A DNA stretch of 64,000 nt. Source: UBA5336 sp038745855 (lineage in GTDB: Bacteria > Pseudomonadota > Alphaproteobacteria > Caulobacterales > Hyphomonadaceae). The position numbers and the translations under genes are program-made. The DNA lies in assembly GCA_038745855.1 (NCBI GenBank), contig JBCDLC010000011.1, positions 1 to 64,000 on the forward strand, given 5' to 3'. Of the stretch, positions 1-7,599 are shown piece by piece. The notes beneath the pieces were generated by a model. That model was not told where the DNA came from and searched no databases. It saw only the letters and a list, made by a program, of their open reading frames with translations. Within the stretch, counting starts at the first letter, position 1, and every line of letters begins with the position of its first letter.

Positions 1-84
1 AGCGCTCAGGCGCTGAACCAAGCCGATAGGCTCGAAGACCTGCAAAGCCTGATTCGCCAGCGCCTCGCGAATGACGAGCCCTAG
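1..84 (+). CDS. C-terminal end of an unidentified protein (partial)
   Basis: The first reading frame is open from the window edge and stops with TAG at 82-84, giving 27 residues ending in RQRLANDEP. The segment is rich in Leu, Gln, Arg and Glu and looks helical or coiled-coil. Nothing in it allows a family to be named. It converges on a minus-strand gene fragment whose stop lies only 11 bases further on. In many alphaproteobacteria the gene before pyrG is secG, but this tail is not recognisably SecG and the neighbourhood is disturbed (see the pyrG entry). Confidence 0.4.
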   Translation, partial: SAQALNQADRLEDLQSLIRQRLANDEP

Positions 85-95
85 GAGGTGGCGAG

Positions 96-261
96 TTACT
101 CCAGATTTGCTGCCGCGCGGGCCTCCCGCGTCAGCGTGTACGCCTCGCCCGACGGTACCACCAAGCCATGCCTACCATGTCATAGCCCTCGGTCAGCAAT
201 TCCTTGGTGATCGGCGCCACCTTAAGGAAGAATTTGGTCGGCGAAGAGGCGAACAGGGGGT
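96..261 (-). pseudogene. C-terminal fragment of a minus-strand gene, frameshifted, cut off at the pyrG junction
   Basis: On the minus strand two overlapping frames read as one protein tail. From about 261 down to about 170 the frame gives a stretch containing LFASSPTKFFLKVAPI. From about 164 down to the TAA at 96-98 a second frame gives LVVPSGEAYTLTREARAAAN. The SPTKFFLKV pattern resembles the C-terminal domain that follows many class C beta-lactamase-like serine hydrolases; this is a weak resemblance, not an identification. A one- or two-base frameshift around 165-180 is needed to join the halves. At about 258 the minus-strand gene is lost and plus-strand pyrG sequence begins, so the fragment lacks its upstream part. 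It may be a real rearrangement remnant or a low-quality or chimeric assembly end. Confidence 0.35.
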
Positions 262-1842
262 ATCGCCTCTGCCGCCCTCGGCGCGCTGCTGCAGGCACGC
301 GGCTATGGTGTCCGGCTTCGTAAGCTTGACCCCTATCTCAATGTCGATCCCGGCACGATGAGCCCGAAGCAACACGGCGAAGTCTTCGTGACCGACGATG
401 GCGCGGAGACCGATCTCGACCTCGGCCACTATGAGCGCTTCACGGGCGTGTCGGCTCAGAAATCGGACAATGTCACCACGGGCCAGATCTACCAGGACAT
501 CCTGCGCAAGGAGCGCCGTGGGGACTATCTCGGCGCGACCATCCAGGTCATTCCCCACGTTACTGACGCGATCAAGGATTTCGTCCTGACAGACCCTGGC
601 GACGGTGTCGATTTCGTCCTCTGTGAAATCGGCGGTACAGTGGGCGACATTGAGGGCCTCCCCTTTTTCGAAGCGATCCGCCAGCTTGGTCAGGAACTTG
701 GCCCAGAGCGGGCGGTATTTATCCATCTCACCTTGCTGCCCTGGATCCCGGCGGCTGGAGAGATGAAGACCAAACCGACCCAGCACTCGGTGAAGGAACT
801 GCGCTCCATCGGCATCCAGCCCGACATCCTGCTTTGCCGGTGTGACCGCGAGATCCCTGAAACGGAGAAGCGCAAGATTGCGAGCTTCTGCAACGTGCGC
901 GATTCGAGCGTGATCGAAGCCCGCGATGTGGGCCATATTTACGATGTTCCAAAGGCTTACCATGGCGAGGGACTGGACGCTGAAGTGCTTCACCACTTCA
1001 GGATCACCGGCGCCCCAGCGCCCGATCTTTCCCGATGGGACGCCATTGCTGAGACCATCCACAATCCTGATGGGACCGTCTGCATCGGCTTGGTTGGCAA
1101 GTATACCGATGTGCCCGACGCCTATAAATCGGTGACCGAAGCCTTGAGCCATGGCGGCCTCGCCAACAAGGTAAAGGTCGACATTCGGCTGATTGATGCC
1201 GGCCAATTCGACGATGACACACGGCCGCTCGACATTCTCGAAGGGGTCCATGGCGTCATTTTGCCAGGCGGCTTTGGCGAGCGTGGCGCCCGGGGCAAGA
1301 TGCGTGCGGCCCGGTTTGCCCGGGAGAAAAATGTCCCCTGTTTCGGGATTTGCTACGGGATGCAGCTTGCTGTTGTCGAAGCGGCCCGGAATCTCGCCGG
1401 ACTGAGCGATGCGGCGACATCGGAATTCGAAACTTCTGACGCTCCACTGGTCGGCCTCATGGAGGAATGGACCCGCGGGAATGTGAAGGAAACCCGCCGC
1501 GCCGATGATGACAAGGGCGGCACCATGCGCCTTGGCGCTTATCCGGCCCGCCTGGGTGAAGGGAGCCGGGTTGCCGAGATCTATGGCAGCCACGACATCT
1601 CAGAGCGTCACCGGCACCGGTACGAAGTGAATGCCCAGTACCTTCCACAGCTTGAGGCGGCCGGGATCCGTTTTTCCGGCCTGTCGCCGGACGGGAAACT
1701 GCCGGAAATCATGGAACTGCCAGACCATCCCTGGTTTATCGGCGTCCAGTTCCACCCCGAATTGAAGTCCCGCCCCTTTGAACCCCACCCCCTTTTCGAG
1801 AGTTTCATCCGGGCGGCGAAGACCCAGAGCCGATTGGTGTAG
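259..1842 (+). CDS. pyrG: CTP synthase, lacking its N-terminal end
   Basis: CTP synthase makes CTP from UTP, ATP and glutamine. Recognisable family sequence begins at 259 with GIASAALGALLQARGYGVRL and runs in frame through LDPYLNVDPGTMSPKQHGEVF to the stop at 1842. The synthetase domain is followed by a glutamine amidotransferase domain with the nucleophile in GICYGMQ and the His/Glu pair in VQFHPELKSRPFEPHP. The family normally starts with about 18 further residues containing the P-loop GGVVSSLGKG. Here that part is absent: upstream DNA is unrelated and the frame meets TAA at 223-225. The first in-frame ATG is 358, well inside the conserved domain. As written the product would lack the P-loop lysine and be inactive, which is implausible for an essential gene in a free-living bacterium, so a chimeric junction near 258 is suspected. 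Confidence 0.9.
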   Translation, partial: GIASAALGALLQARGYGVRLRKLDPYLNVDPGTMSPKQHGEVFVTDDGAETDLDLGHYERFTGVSAQKSDNVTTGQIYQDILRKERRGDYLGATIQVIPHVTDAIKDFVLTDPGDGVDFVLCEIGGTVGDIEGLPFFEAIRQLGQELGPERAVFIHLTLLPWIPAAGEMKTKPTQHSVKELRSIGIQPDILLCRCDREIPETEKRKIASFCNVRDSSVIEARDVGHIYDVPKAYHGEGLDAEVLHHFRITGAPAPDLSRWDAIAETIHNPDGTVCIGLVGKYTDVPDAYKSVTEALSHGGLANKVKVDIRLIDAGQFDDDTRPLDILEGVHGVILPGGFGERGARGKMRAARFAREKNVPCFGICYGMQLAVVEAARNLAGLSDAATSEFETSDAPLVGLMEEWTRGNVKETRRADDDKGGTMRLGAYPARLGEGSRVAEIYGSHDISERHRHRYEVNAQYLPQLEAAGIRFSGLSPDGKLPEIMELPDHPWFIGVQFHPELKSRPFEPHPLFESFIRAAKTQSRLV

Positions 1843-1899
1843 CGGGCTATTAAGGTTCTTGTGGCAGGCAGTCTCCCAGGATTTGAAAGGGGTGCCTCC

Positions 1900-2130
1900 A
1901 TGTCTGAAGTCGATGCTGGCCCGAACACCTTGACCCTCTACCAGGCCCGCCCGGCGGGCTCGGATGGGGCATATTTGCCGCTTGTCCTTTATGTGGACCA
2001 CATCGCGGCGGCCAGAGATTCTGGTGCAGAGACGACGGTAGTATCGCTCTCGAACGGCGAAAGTTTCGAAGTGAAGCTTCCGCTTGAGCGGTTCACCATG
2101 CGTCAGCGCCTGGACAGCACTGAAAGCTGA
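1900..2130 (+). CDS. small conserved-looking protein of unknown function
   Basis: A 76-residue protein beginning MSEVDAGPNTLTLYQARPAG and ending MRQRLDSTES. I chose ATG 1900 because a GAAAGGGG purine run lies about 10 bases upstream; an earlier GTG at 1861 in the same frame has no better site. The sequence has alternating beta-like segments (LTLYQAR, LPLVLYVDHIAAA, TTVVSLSNGESFEVKLPLERF), no signal peptide and no membrane span. It resembles in style small beta-rich proteins such as the FlbD family, but no diagnostic motif is present, so no function is assigned. It follows pyrG by 57 bases and may be cotranscribed with it and rpmF. Confidence 0.55.
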   Translation: MSEVDAGPNTLTLYQARPAGSDGAYLPLVLYVDHIAAARDSGAETTVVSLSNGESFEVKLPLERFTMRQRLDSTES

Positions 2131-2267
2131 GCACCGCCCTGCGATTTGTGGGGGGTCGCCGGTGAACCATCGGCGGGGTTGAACCCCCTCGCCTTCTCCT
2201 GTAGCTAGCGCGCTTTAGAGGCACGACCGGCAGCCAAACCGGCGCCGATGACCGATTGGAACCCGAC

Positions 2268-2450
2268 ATGGCAGTCCCCAAGAGCAAGATTTCCAAGTCC
2301 CGCCGCGGCATGCGCCGGGCACATGACCGGCTGAAGCCCAACACGTTTATCGAGGATGCGGAGTCCGGCGAATTGCGCCGGCCCCACCACATCGACCTCA
2401 AGAGCGGTATGTACCGTGGCCGCCAAATTCTCGAGCCCAAGGATGACTGA
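2268..2450 (+). CDS. rpmF: 50S ribosomal protein L32
   Basis: A 60-residue protein starting MAVPKSKISKSRRGMRRAHD and containing SGELRRPHHIDLKSGMYRGR, which is characteristic of alphaproteobacterial L32. It is a structural protein of the large ribosomal subunit. The zinc-binding cysteine pairs found in some L32 proteins are absent; this is the zinc-free form usual in alphaproteobacteria. The start at 2268 is fixed by family alignment (MAVPK), although an in-frame ATG lies 12 bases earlier. A strong hairpin terminator follows 29 bases after the stop. In many relatives rpmF is followed by plsX; here a convergent membrane protein gene follows instead. Confidence 0.97.
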   Translation: MAVPKSKISKSRRGMRRAHDRLKPNTFIEDAESGELRRPHHIDLKSGMYRGRQILEPKDD

Positions 2451-2479
2451 AGCGCGTCTGGGCGGCTGCTCCTGAATTG

Positions 2480-2507
2480 AAAAGGGCGGGGTTATCCCCG
2501 CCCTTTT
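2480..2507. terminator. bidirectional Rho-independent terminator
   Basis: An AAAGGGCGGGG arm, a TTAT loop and a CCCCGCCCTTTT arm form a near-perfect GC-rich hairpin with A- and T-runs on the two sides. It sits between the convergent rpmF (plus) and the membrane protein gene ending at 2512 (minus), so it can serve both transcripts. Confidence 0.85.
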
Positions 2508-2511
2508 GCTT

Positions 2512-2844
2512 TTAGACGATGTATTGCTTGAAGACGAAGTATCCGACGAGCCACACCGTGGCGTAAGCCGATAGCAGGCCCACACGGCCCTGCATGGCTC
2601 CATTGACCTTGTCCTTGTTCTCGCGGGTCGCAGACAGCGACAGGACAAGGAACAAGCCAAACAAGGCGAGGAAACTCGTCGCGAGGAAAGCCACGTCTCC
2701 GATGATGGAGAGCGTGGTCGCATCGTTCGTGAAAATGCCGAAGATGGGCAGGGTCGATAACAGGGCCCAGGAGAACAGGACCGGCGTTGCGTACATCCAG
2801 AGAATGAGGCGGTTGACCTCGGAACGGGTGACAGAGTGGGTCAT
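2512..2844 (-). CDS. small integral membrane protein, unknown function
   Basis: A 110-residue protein starting MTHSVTRSEVNRLILWMYAT. Three or four hydrophobic segments can be seen (LILWMYATPVLFSWALL, LSIIGDVAFLATSFLALFG, VGLLSAYATVWLVGYFVF), so it is a polytopic inner-membrane protein. The start is supported by an AAGGAG site seven bases upstream of ATG 2844; longer in-frame extension lacks such a site. No catalytic motif is visible. It is a monocistronic gene convergent with rpmF. Confidence 0.7.
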   Translation of the reverse strand: MTHSVTRSEVNRLILWMYATPVLFSWALLSTLPIFGIFTNDATTLSIIGDVAFLATSFLALFGLFLVLSLSATRENKDKVNGAMQGRVGLLSAYATVWLVGYFVFKQYIV

Positions 2845-2930
2845 GGGCAACTCCTTGTGTTGTGTAGCATTTACGACAGGAGGCGCGGTTCGGACTTGTG
2901 CAAAGGTGTGGTGCGACGTCACGGTTGACC

Positions 2931-3534
2931 CTTGTTTTTGCCAGAACGTTTGGCCGCCGTGGCGGGTGCCGCGTCGGTTGGGAGCTAGGTTTTCAGATCA
3001 TTGGGATGGGGCTGATCAGGTGTGGGGGAGGGGGAGGCCGGCGCTGAGATAAGTTGCGAGGCGTTTAGGCGCGTCGCAGTAGGTCTGGGTCCAGGCCTTG
3101 AGGGCCGTGCGCATGGTGTTTGCGCGCCAGTAGATGATGTTGAGCGACGCGATGTCGGGGGTGGGGTTTTGGTCGTGGACCCGCAGGGGTACCAGCGGTT
3201 CGAGCTGGTCGTAGGCGCCGGCGCGGGCGTAGAGGCAGTGGCGCCAGTCCTTGGCGGACATGGCGCGGGTGATCTTGATGGTGCCCCACGCGTTGATGGT
3301 GATTTCCACGATGTAGATCCCGCGCGCATTGAGCGCTTCGGCGACGCGGTGAAAGCGTCCGACGGCCCACAGGAAGAGCGGCCAGAACACGGGCCACACG
3401 ACATCCTTGTGCCGGAGAAACATGGGATCATTGATCATTTGACACGGAGTATACCACTGCCCCAGAGGGGGAGGATAAGTTTTCCGGGAATTCAATGATT
3501 ACAATGGGTTGGACGGATTTTTTGGGGGATAAGT
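2931..3534 (-). repeat. dispersed 0.6 kb repeat, copy 1
   Basis: This 604 bp unit recurs on the plus strand at 40831-41435 and 44389-44990. Reading on the minus strand it begins with ACTTATCCCCCA. A second ACTTATCC lies exactly 54 bp later, an ATG 42 bp after that, a 140-codon gene follows, and the unit ends with a 3' tail sharing AACCGACG, CGGCGGCC and CTGGCA..AACAA with the other copies. Ends were set by loss of similarity between copies. No terminal inverted repeats or target duplications are evident. Confidence 0.85.
3016..3438 (-). CDS. repeat-borne protein of unknown function (copy 1)
   Basis: A 140-residue protein, MINDPMFLRHKDVVWPVFWP at the start and YLSAGLPLPHT at the end, with two closely similar paralogues in this window. 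Residues 13-33 are hydrophobic and tryptophan-rich (VVWPVFWPLFLWAVGRF) and could be a membrane-associated helix. The middle (ITINAWGTIKITRAM, LYARAGAYDQLEPL) looks beta-rich, and the C-terminal part (ASLNIIYWRAN, TALKAWTQTY) helical. No HUH, DDE or other transposase motif is seen. I do not recognise the family. Copies differ mostly in ways that keep length and frame, which suggests selection on the protein. The start is chosen because all three copies share the ATG and the 96 bp before it. No Shine-Dalgarno sequence is present. Confidence 0.75.
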   Translation of the reverse strand: MINDPMFLRHKDVVWPVFWPLFLWAVGRFHRVAEALNARGIYIVEITINAWGTIKITRAMSAKDWRHCLYARAGAYDQLEPLVPLRVHDQNPTPDIASLNIIYWRANTMRTALKAWTQTYCDAPKRLATYLSAGLPLPHT

Positions 3535-3596
3535 TTTGATTGGGAGTGCTGGAAGCGCGCTGGGAGAGATCGGGAAAGGCCCAGAGCCCTCAGCCG

Positions 3597-3645
3597 GATC
3601 CATCGCGTAGGGAGCGAAGCGACCCCAGCGGGGGATCAAGGCATA
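3597..3645. repeat. GATCCATCGCGTAG-type short repeat
   Basis: A GATCCATCGCGTAG segment is followed by GAGCGAAGCGACCCCAGCGG and GGATCAAGGCAT. The same core order occurs at 45080 and 45248, each time within a few hundred bases of a copy of the 0.6 kb repeat. The unit sits in the noncoding stretch between repeat copy 1 and the secF stop. Confidence 0.55.
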
Positions 3646-3649
3646 ATGC

Positions 3650-4618
3650 CTAGACGCCCTGGAAGCCGGGGACGTCGTCGATGGATTTCTTTTCGCGGCT
3701 GACCCCGATTGTATTGAGGATCGAGGAGGCCACGAAGATCGAGGAGTAGGTTCCAATGATCACGCCGAAGATCAGGGCGAAGCTCATGCCCCTCAGGACG
3801 GGGCCGCCCAGGAAGAAGATCGCCAGGAGGGCCAGGAGCGTGGTTCCAGATGTCAGCAAGGTTCGGCTAAGGGTGCCGTTGAGGGCCAGGTCGATCACTT
3901 CTGTCAGGGGAAGCTTCTTGTAGCGCCGCATCTCTTCGCGCACCCGGTCGAAGACCACAACCGTATCGTTCATGGAGTAGCCGATGATCGTCAGCAGGGC
4001 GGCGATGGTTGTGAGGTTGAACTCGAGCTGGACGAGGGCGAAGACGCCCATGGTGATGATCACATCGTGGGTCAGCGCCGCGACGGCACCGACCGAATAT
4101 TGCCACTCGAACCGGAACGCGATGTAGCAAAGCATCAGGACGAGGGCCACGCCGAGGGCCGTGATGCCGGCGGTGAAGAGCTCGCCCGACACCTTGGGGC
4201 CGACGGCGGCGGAGCTTCGGAAATCCGCTTCGGTGAGGTTGAAGGCCTCGGTGAGGGCGCTACGGACGGTGTCGTTGGCCTCTTGCTGGGCGCTTTCGAT
4301 GTCTTCGGAGGCTTCAGGGGCGCGGAACTTGATGACGTAGACCGGCTGGGGGTCTGCGCCGGTGCCCACCGCTTCTGTGACGCCGACATCGGCGAGGCCG
4401 AGATTGCCGACGACGGAGCGGACGTCTCCGACCGCGGAATCGACCGGTTTCTCGATCTCGATGACGGAGCCGCCGGCGAAATCGATGCCGAAATTGAGCC
4501 CACTGGTGGAGAGGAGCGCAACCGAGGCGATGATCAGCAGCGCGGACAGGATGAAGGCCGGCGACCGGAAGACCATAAACTTCAATTCGGTCCTGGTGGG
4601 CAGGTATTTCATGAGCAT
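3650..4618 (-). CDS. secF: protein translocase subunit SecF
   Basis: A 322-residue inner-membrane protein of the SecDF complex, which uses the proton gradient to help complete export of proteins through SecYEG. It has the first transmembrane helix near residues 18-38, the family motif GLNFGIDFAGGSVIEI, a periplasmic domain to about residue 135, and a five-helix membrane block with IGYSMNDTVVVFDRVREEMR, the conserved Asp/Arg region needed for proton coupling. The length is normal. It lies 19 bases after secD in the usual yajC-secD-secF order. Two close ATG codons (4618, 4612) could start it. Confidence 0.96.
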   Translation of the reverse strand: MLMKYLPTRTELKFMVFRSPAFILSALLIIASVALLSTSGLNFGIDFAGGSVIEIEKPVDSAVGDVRSVVGNLGLADVGVTEAVGTGADPQPVYVIKFRAPEASEDIESAQQEANDTVRSALTEAFNLTEADFRSSAAVGPKVSGELFTAGITALGVALVLMLCYIAFRFEWQYSVGAVAALTHDVIITMGVFALVQLEFNLTTIAALLTIIGYSMNDTVVVFDRVREEMRRYKKLPLTEVIDLALNGTLSRTLLTSGTTLLALLAIFFLGGPVLRGMSFALIFGVIIGTYSSIFVASSILNTIGVSREKKSIDDVPGFQGV

Positions 4619-4637
4619 GGCGTTTCTCCTCCCTGCC

Positions 4638-6353
4638 CTAGACAGCCAGCGTCTTTGGCCGCGCCCAGCGCAGCCACATCACGGTGAACCACCGGGTTAC
4701 GACGAAGGCGGTGAAGACCGATGTGAAGATCCCGATGGCGAGGGTGACGGCGAACCCTTTCACCGGGCCGGAACCGAGCATGTAGAGCACGGCGGCGGCG
4801 ATGAAGGTGGTGATATTGGCGTCGAAGATCGTCGACATGGCTTTCTCATAGCCGACCTGGACAGCCGTGAGGGCGGACCGGCCGGACCGGCTCTCCTCCC
4901 GGATACGCTCGAAGACGAGGACATTCGCGTCGACGGCCATACCGATGGTGAGGATGATGCCGGCAATGCCGGGCAAGGTGAGCGTGGCGCCGAGGCCCGA
5001 GAGCGCGCCGAGGATCAGGACGATGTTTGCCGAAAGGGAGACGACGGCGAAGAGGCCGAGACGGCCGTAGATGACTGCCATGGAGACCGCCACCAGCGCG
5101 AGGCCGATGAGGGAGGCCAGGGTGCCCGCACGGATCGAGTCTTCGCCGAGGCCCGGGCCGACCGTGCGCTCTTCGATGAAGTTGAGCTTGGCCGGAAGCT
5201 CGCCCGCCTCGATGATGGCCGCGAGATCGATCGCTTCCTGGAGGCCTGCGCTATTGTTTGCAAAGCCGCCGGAAATCTGCACCTGACCGCCATAGATCGG
5301 CTCACGAATGAAGGGCGCGGACATGACCCGCTCGTCGAGCACGATGGCGAAGCGGCGATTGACGTTTTCCTGGGTGACCTTGGAGAAGCGCTGTTGGCCG
5401 GCACCGTTGAGGCGGAAATTCACGGCCGGGGTGTTGTCGTCGGGGTCGTAGCCCTGGCTGGCAGTGGCCACATCGGCGCCGGTGACGACGGGGACGTTGT
5501 TGACCAGCAGGCGCTCACCGCTGTCGACATCGGTGAGGAGACGCCAGCCTGGGGGACTGCGGCCCGTGCTGACGGCTTGCTGGATGCGGGAGGGGGTGTC
5601 GTCGACCAGGGAGAAGGTCAGCTCGCCGGCCTGGGAGAGGACTTCCTTGATGCGGCGGGGATCGGGTTCGCCGGGGACTTCGAGGATGATGCGGTTCTCG
5701 CCCTGGGGCTGGGGGGCGATATCGCGGACGCCGTCGGGATCGATCCGGCGGCGGACGATCTCGATGGTCTTCGAAAGGGCTTCACGCTTGAAGGCGGAAA
5801 CGGCGGCGTCGGTGAGGCTGACATGGATGCTGGCGTCGCCGACCTGGTCGATCGTGTAGGTGCGCGCACCGCCGAGGGCGCCTTCAACGGGCGTGTTGAG
5901 ATCGTCGAGCCGGTCCAGGGCGTCTTGCATGCGGATGACGCCGTTCCGGTCGGGCCGGAGGGTGATTTCCAGGCGGCCGGCGCGGGTTTCATTGGTCTGG
6001 AAGATGCGCTCGGAGGGGCTGGGGTTGAAGGCCTGGCCGACATCGGCAGAGAAGACCCGGAGCCGGTTGGCGATGACGTCGTCCTCGGTGATCTGCATGA
6101 GCAGGTAGACACCGCCGCGCAGGTCGAGGCCGAGATTGACCTTGCCGCTGGGCAGGAAGCCGGGCCACCAAGACTGGCGGGCCGCATCGCGCGCGGCGAC
6201 ATATTCGGCCAGCGCTTCGGGGGTTTCGACCGAGGGCCGCTCCGGCTCGATGCCCAGGAAAGCGTTGGAAAAGCCGTTCGGCAGTGCCATGAGGCCGCCA
6301 ATCAGGAGCGTGATGGCGATCAGGGCGACTTTCCAGGACGGGAACTGGAGCAT
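4638..6353 (-). CDS. secD: protein translocase subunit SecD
   Basis: A 571-residue partner of SecF. An N-terminal helix (WKVALIAITLLIGGLMALP) is followed by NLGLDLRGGVYLLMQ, the large periplasmic P1 domain (roughly residues 100-390), and a C-terminal six-helix block with GIILTIGMAVDANVLVFERI, the conserved aspartate motif of the RND-type superfamily. The gene is directly between yajC and secF with short gaps and the same strand, so it is one operon with them. The length is typical for alphaproteobacteria. Confidence 0.96.
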   Translation of the reverse strand: MLQFPSWKVALIAITLLIGGLMALPNGFSNAFLGIEPERPSVETPEALAEYVAARDAARQSWWPGFLPSGKVNLGLDLRGGVYLLMQITEDDVIANRLRVFSADVGQAFNPSPSERIFQTNETRAGRLEITLRPDRNGVIRMQDALDRLDDLNTPVEGALGGARTYTIDQVGDASIHVSLTDAAVSAFKREALSKTIEIVRRRIDPDGVRDIAPQPQGENRIILEVPGEPDPRRIKEVLSQAGELTFSLVDDTPSRIQQAVSTGRSPPGWRLLTDVDSGERLLVNNVPVVTGADVATASQGYDPDDNTPAVNFRLNGAGQQRFSKVTQENVNRRFAIVLDERVMSAPFIREPIYGGQVQISGGFANNSAGLQEAIDLAAIIEAGELPAKLNFIEERTVGPGLGEDSIRAGTLASLIGLALVAVSMAVIYGRLGLFAVVSLSANIVLILGALSGLGATLTLPGIAGIILTIGMAVDANVLVFERIREESRSGRSALTAVQVGYEKAMSTIFDANITTFIAAAVLYMLGSGPVKGFAVTLAIGIFTSVFTAFVVTRWFTVMWLRWARPKTLAV

Positions 6354-6365
6354 GGGGCCTGGCCT

Positions 6366-6797
6366 CTAATCGTTCGCTGCGGCGGGGGTGTCCTTGCCCC
6401 TCAGGTCTGCCACCATGGAGCGTACCATGCGGGCACGGACGCCGTCGGCGAGTTCGACGGTGATCTCGTCCTCATTCACCTTGGTGACCTTGGCGATCAA
6501 TCCGCCATAGGTGACGACGGTGTCGCCGCGCTTGAGCCCGTCGATCATCTGCTGGTGTTTCTTGCGCTGTTGCTGTTGGGGGCGGATCAGCAGGAAGTAG
6601 AAGATCAGGATCAGCGGTACGAAGAAGAGGAGCTGGCCGGCGATGGACGACCCGAAGCCGCCTGCGGGTGCGCCCGCGTCCTGGGCGATGGCCGGTGCGC
6701 TGATGGCCGCGGCTGCGGCGACCGAAATCCACGTGGCAAGGCCGGAACGGGGCGGCTTCGATACATTGGTCTGGCTTCGCCAGAGTCTGAACTTCAT
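6366..6797 (-). CDS. yajC: Sec translocase accessory subunit YajC
   Basis: A 143-residue protein of the SecDF-YajC membrane complex. The core starts with the single helix QLLFFVPLILIFYFLLIRPQ followed by QQQRKKHQQMIDGLKRGDTV and a small beta domain ending ARMVRSMVADLRG. It carries an unusual N-terminal extension of about 50 residues with its own hydrophobic stretch (ATWISVAAAAAISAPAIAQ) that looks like a cleavable signal; such extensions occur in some alphaproteobacteria. I chose ATG 6797 because a GGAGAG site lies upstream. First gene of the yajC-secD-secF operon. Confidence 0.93.
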   Translation of the reverse strand: MKFRLWRSQTNVSKPPRSGLATWISVAAAAAISAPAIAQDAGAPAGGFGSSIAGQLLFFVPLILIFYFLLIRPQQQQRKKHQQMIDGLKRGDTVVTYGGLIAKVTKVNEDEITVELADGVRARMVRSMVADLRGKDTPAAAND

Positions 6798-6933
6798 GGG
6801 GACGCTCTCCCTCGCCCAAGGCCTCTTTCGGCCGGGTCTGTAAATGTAGATCAAGGCGCCCCTATAGCTGGGGGTTCACCGGGAGGCAAACCAGTGGGGG
6901 CACTGCCCTTTTTCGGTTTCAGGGCGGCCTGGC

Positions 6934-7599
6934 TCAAAGTCGCTTTGCAGGACCGGCGACCAGGCGACCGATGGTCCGCGAGAGGGTGTGTTCTGCGAGG
7001 GATCCGTCGCCGCCGAGTATCCGCAGTACAACCCCGTCGCCATGGTCGACCGGTGCCACCATCCGCCCCCCCCGGGGCAGCAAGCGGGTCAGGGCAGACG
7101 GGATCTCGTCTATGGCGCCGGCCAGCAGGATCCGGTCAAAGCCCTCGCCCGTGTCGAGCCCGCCCAAGCCGTCGCCGTGGTAGTAGCGGTAGACCGCCCC
7201 GCCATCGTAGCGCTCGTGCACGCGGCTGCACCCATCGACGAGGCTGTAGTACCGGTCGATGCCGGCAACTGTCCCGGCCATCTGCGCCGCGAGTGCCATC
7301 GTATATCCGGACCCTGCACCGATCACGAAAACCCGCATGTCCGCCCCGGGCCGGATACCGAGCGCCTGCAGGAGTTGCCCGGCAACGATCGGGGAATAGA
7401 GCGTTTGTCCGCAGCCGATGGGCAGCGCGCAATCCTCGTAGGCAAGGTCTGCCAATTCGGGCGCGGCGAAGTCGGCGCGGTTCACCGTCTCGATCGCTTT
7501 CAGCACGGCGTCATCGGTGACGCCCTGGCGCCGCAGTTCGAGCAACAACCGGGCCGGCCGATAAGGATCGCTGGCTGCCTGGGTCACGGTGACGGCCAA
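6934..7599 (-). CDS. pcm: protein-L-isoaspartate O-methyltransferase family protein
   Basis: A 221-residue SAM-dependent methyltransferase of the PIMT family, which repairs isoaspartyl residues in aged proteins. It shows the substrate-side segment ALPIGCGQTLYSPIVAGQLL and the SAM-binding glycine loop VFVIGAGSGYTMALAAQMAG, with ALTRLLPRGGRMVAPV further on. Its start codon lies inside the end of surE (16 bp overlap), the common surE-pcm arrangement, which indicates translational coupling and a shared role in survival of stationary-phase damage. The glycine loop reads GAGSGY rather than the more usual GTGSGY, a minor change. Confidence 0.88.
   Translation of the reverse strand: MAVTVTQAASDPYRPARLLLELRRQGVTDDAVLKAIETVNRADFAAPELADLAYEDCALPIGCGQTLYSPIVAGQLLQALGIRPGADMRVFVIGAGSGYTMALAAQMAGTVAGIDRYYSLVDGCSRVHERYDGGAVYRYYHGDGLGGLDTGEGFDRILLAGAIDEIPSALTRLLPRGGRMVAPVDHGDGVVLRILGGDGSLAEHTLSRTIGRLVAGPAKRL

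Noticed and set aside
193..1593. A minus-strand open frame of 466 codons opposite pyrG
   Set aside because: Antisense shadow of pyrG; composition and lack of motifs show it is not coding, apart from the short unrelated fragment at 96-261.
2931..3534. RAYT/REP or IS200-type transposase in the 0.6 kb repeat
   Set aside because: The encoded protein has no HUH motif, catalytic tyrosine context or DDE triad, and the unit lacks typical ends.
4362..7520. A plus-strand open frame of over 1000 codons opposite secF, secD, yajC and pcm
   Set aside because: It is the antisense of well-identified genes in GC-rich DNA, has Gly/Asp/Arg-rich shadow composition, and no family-like sequence.
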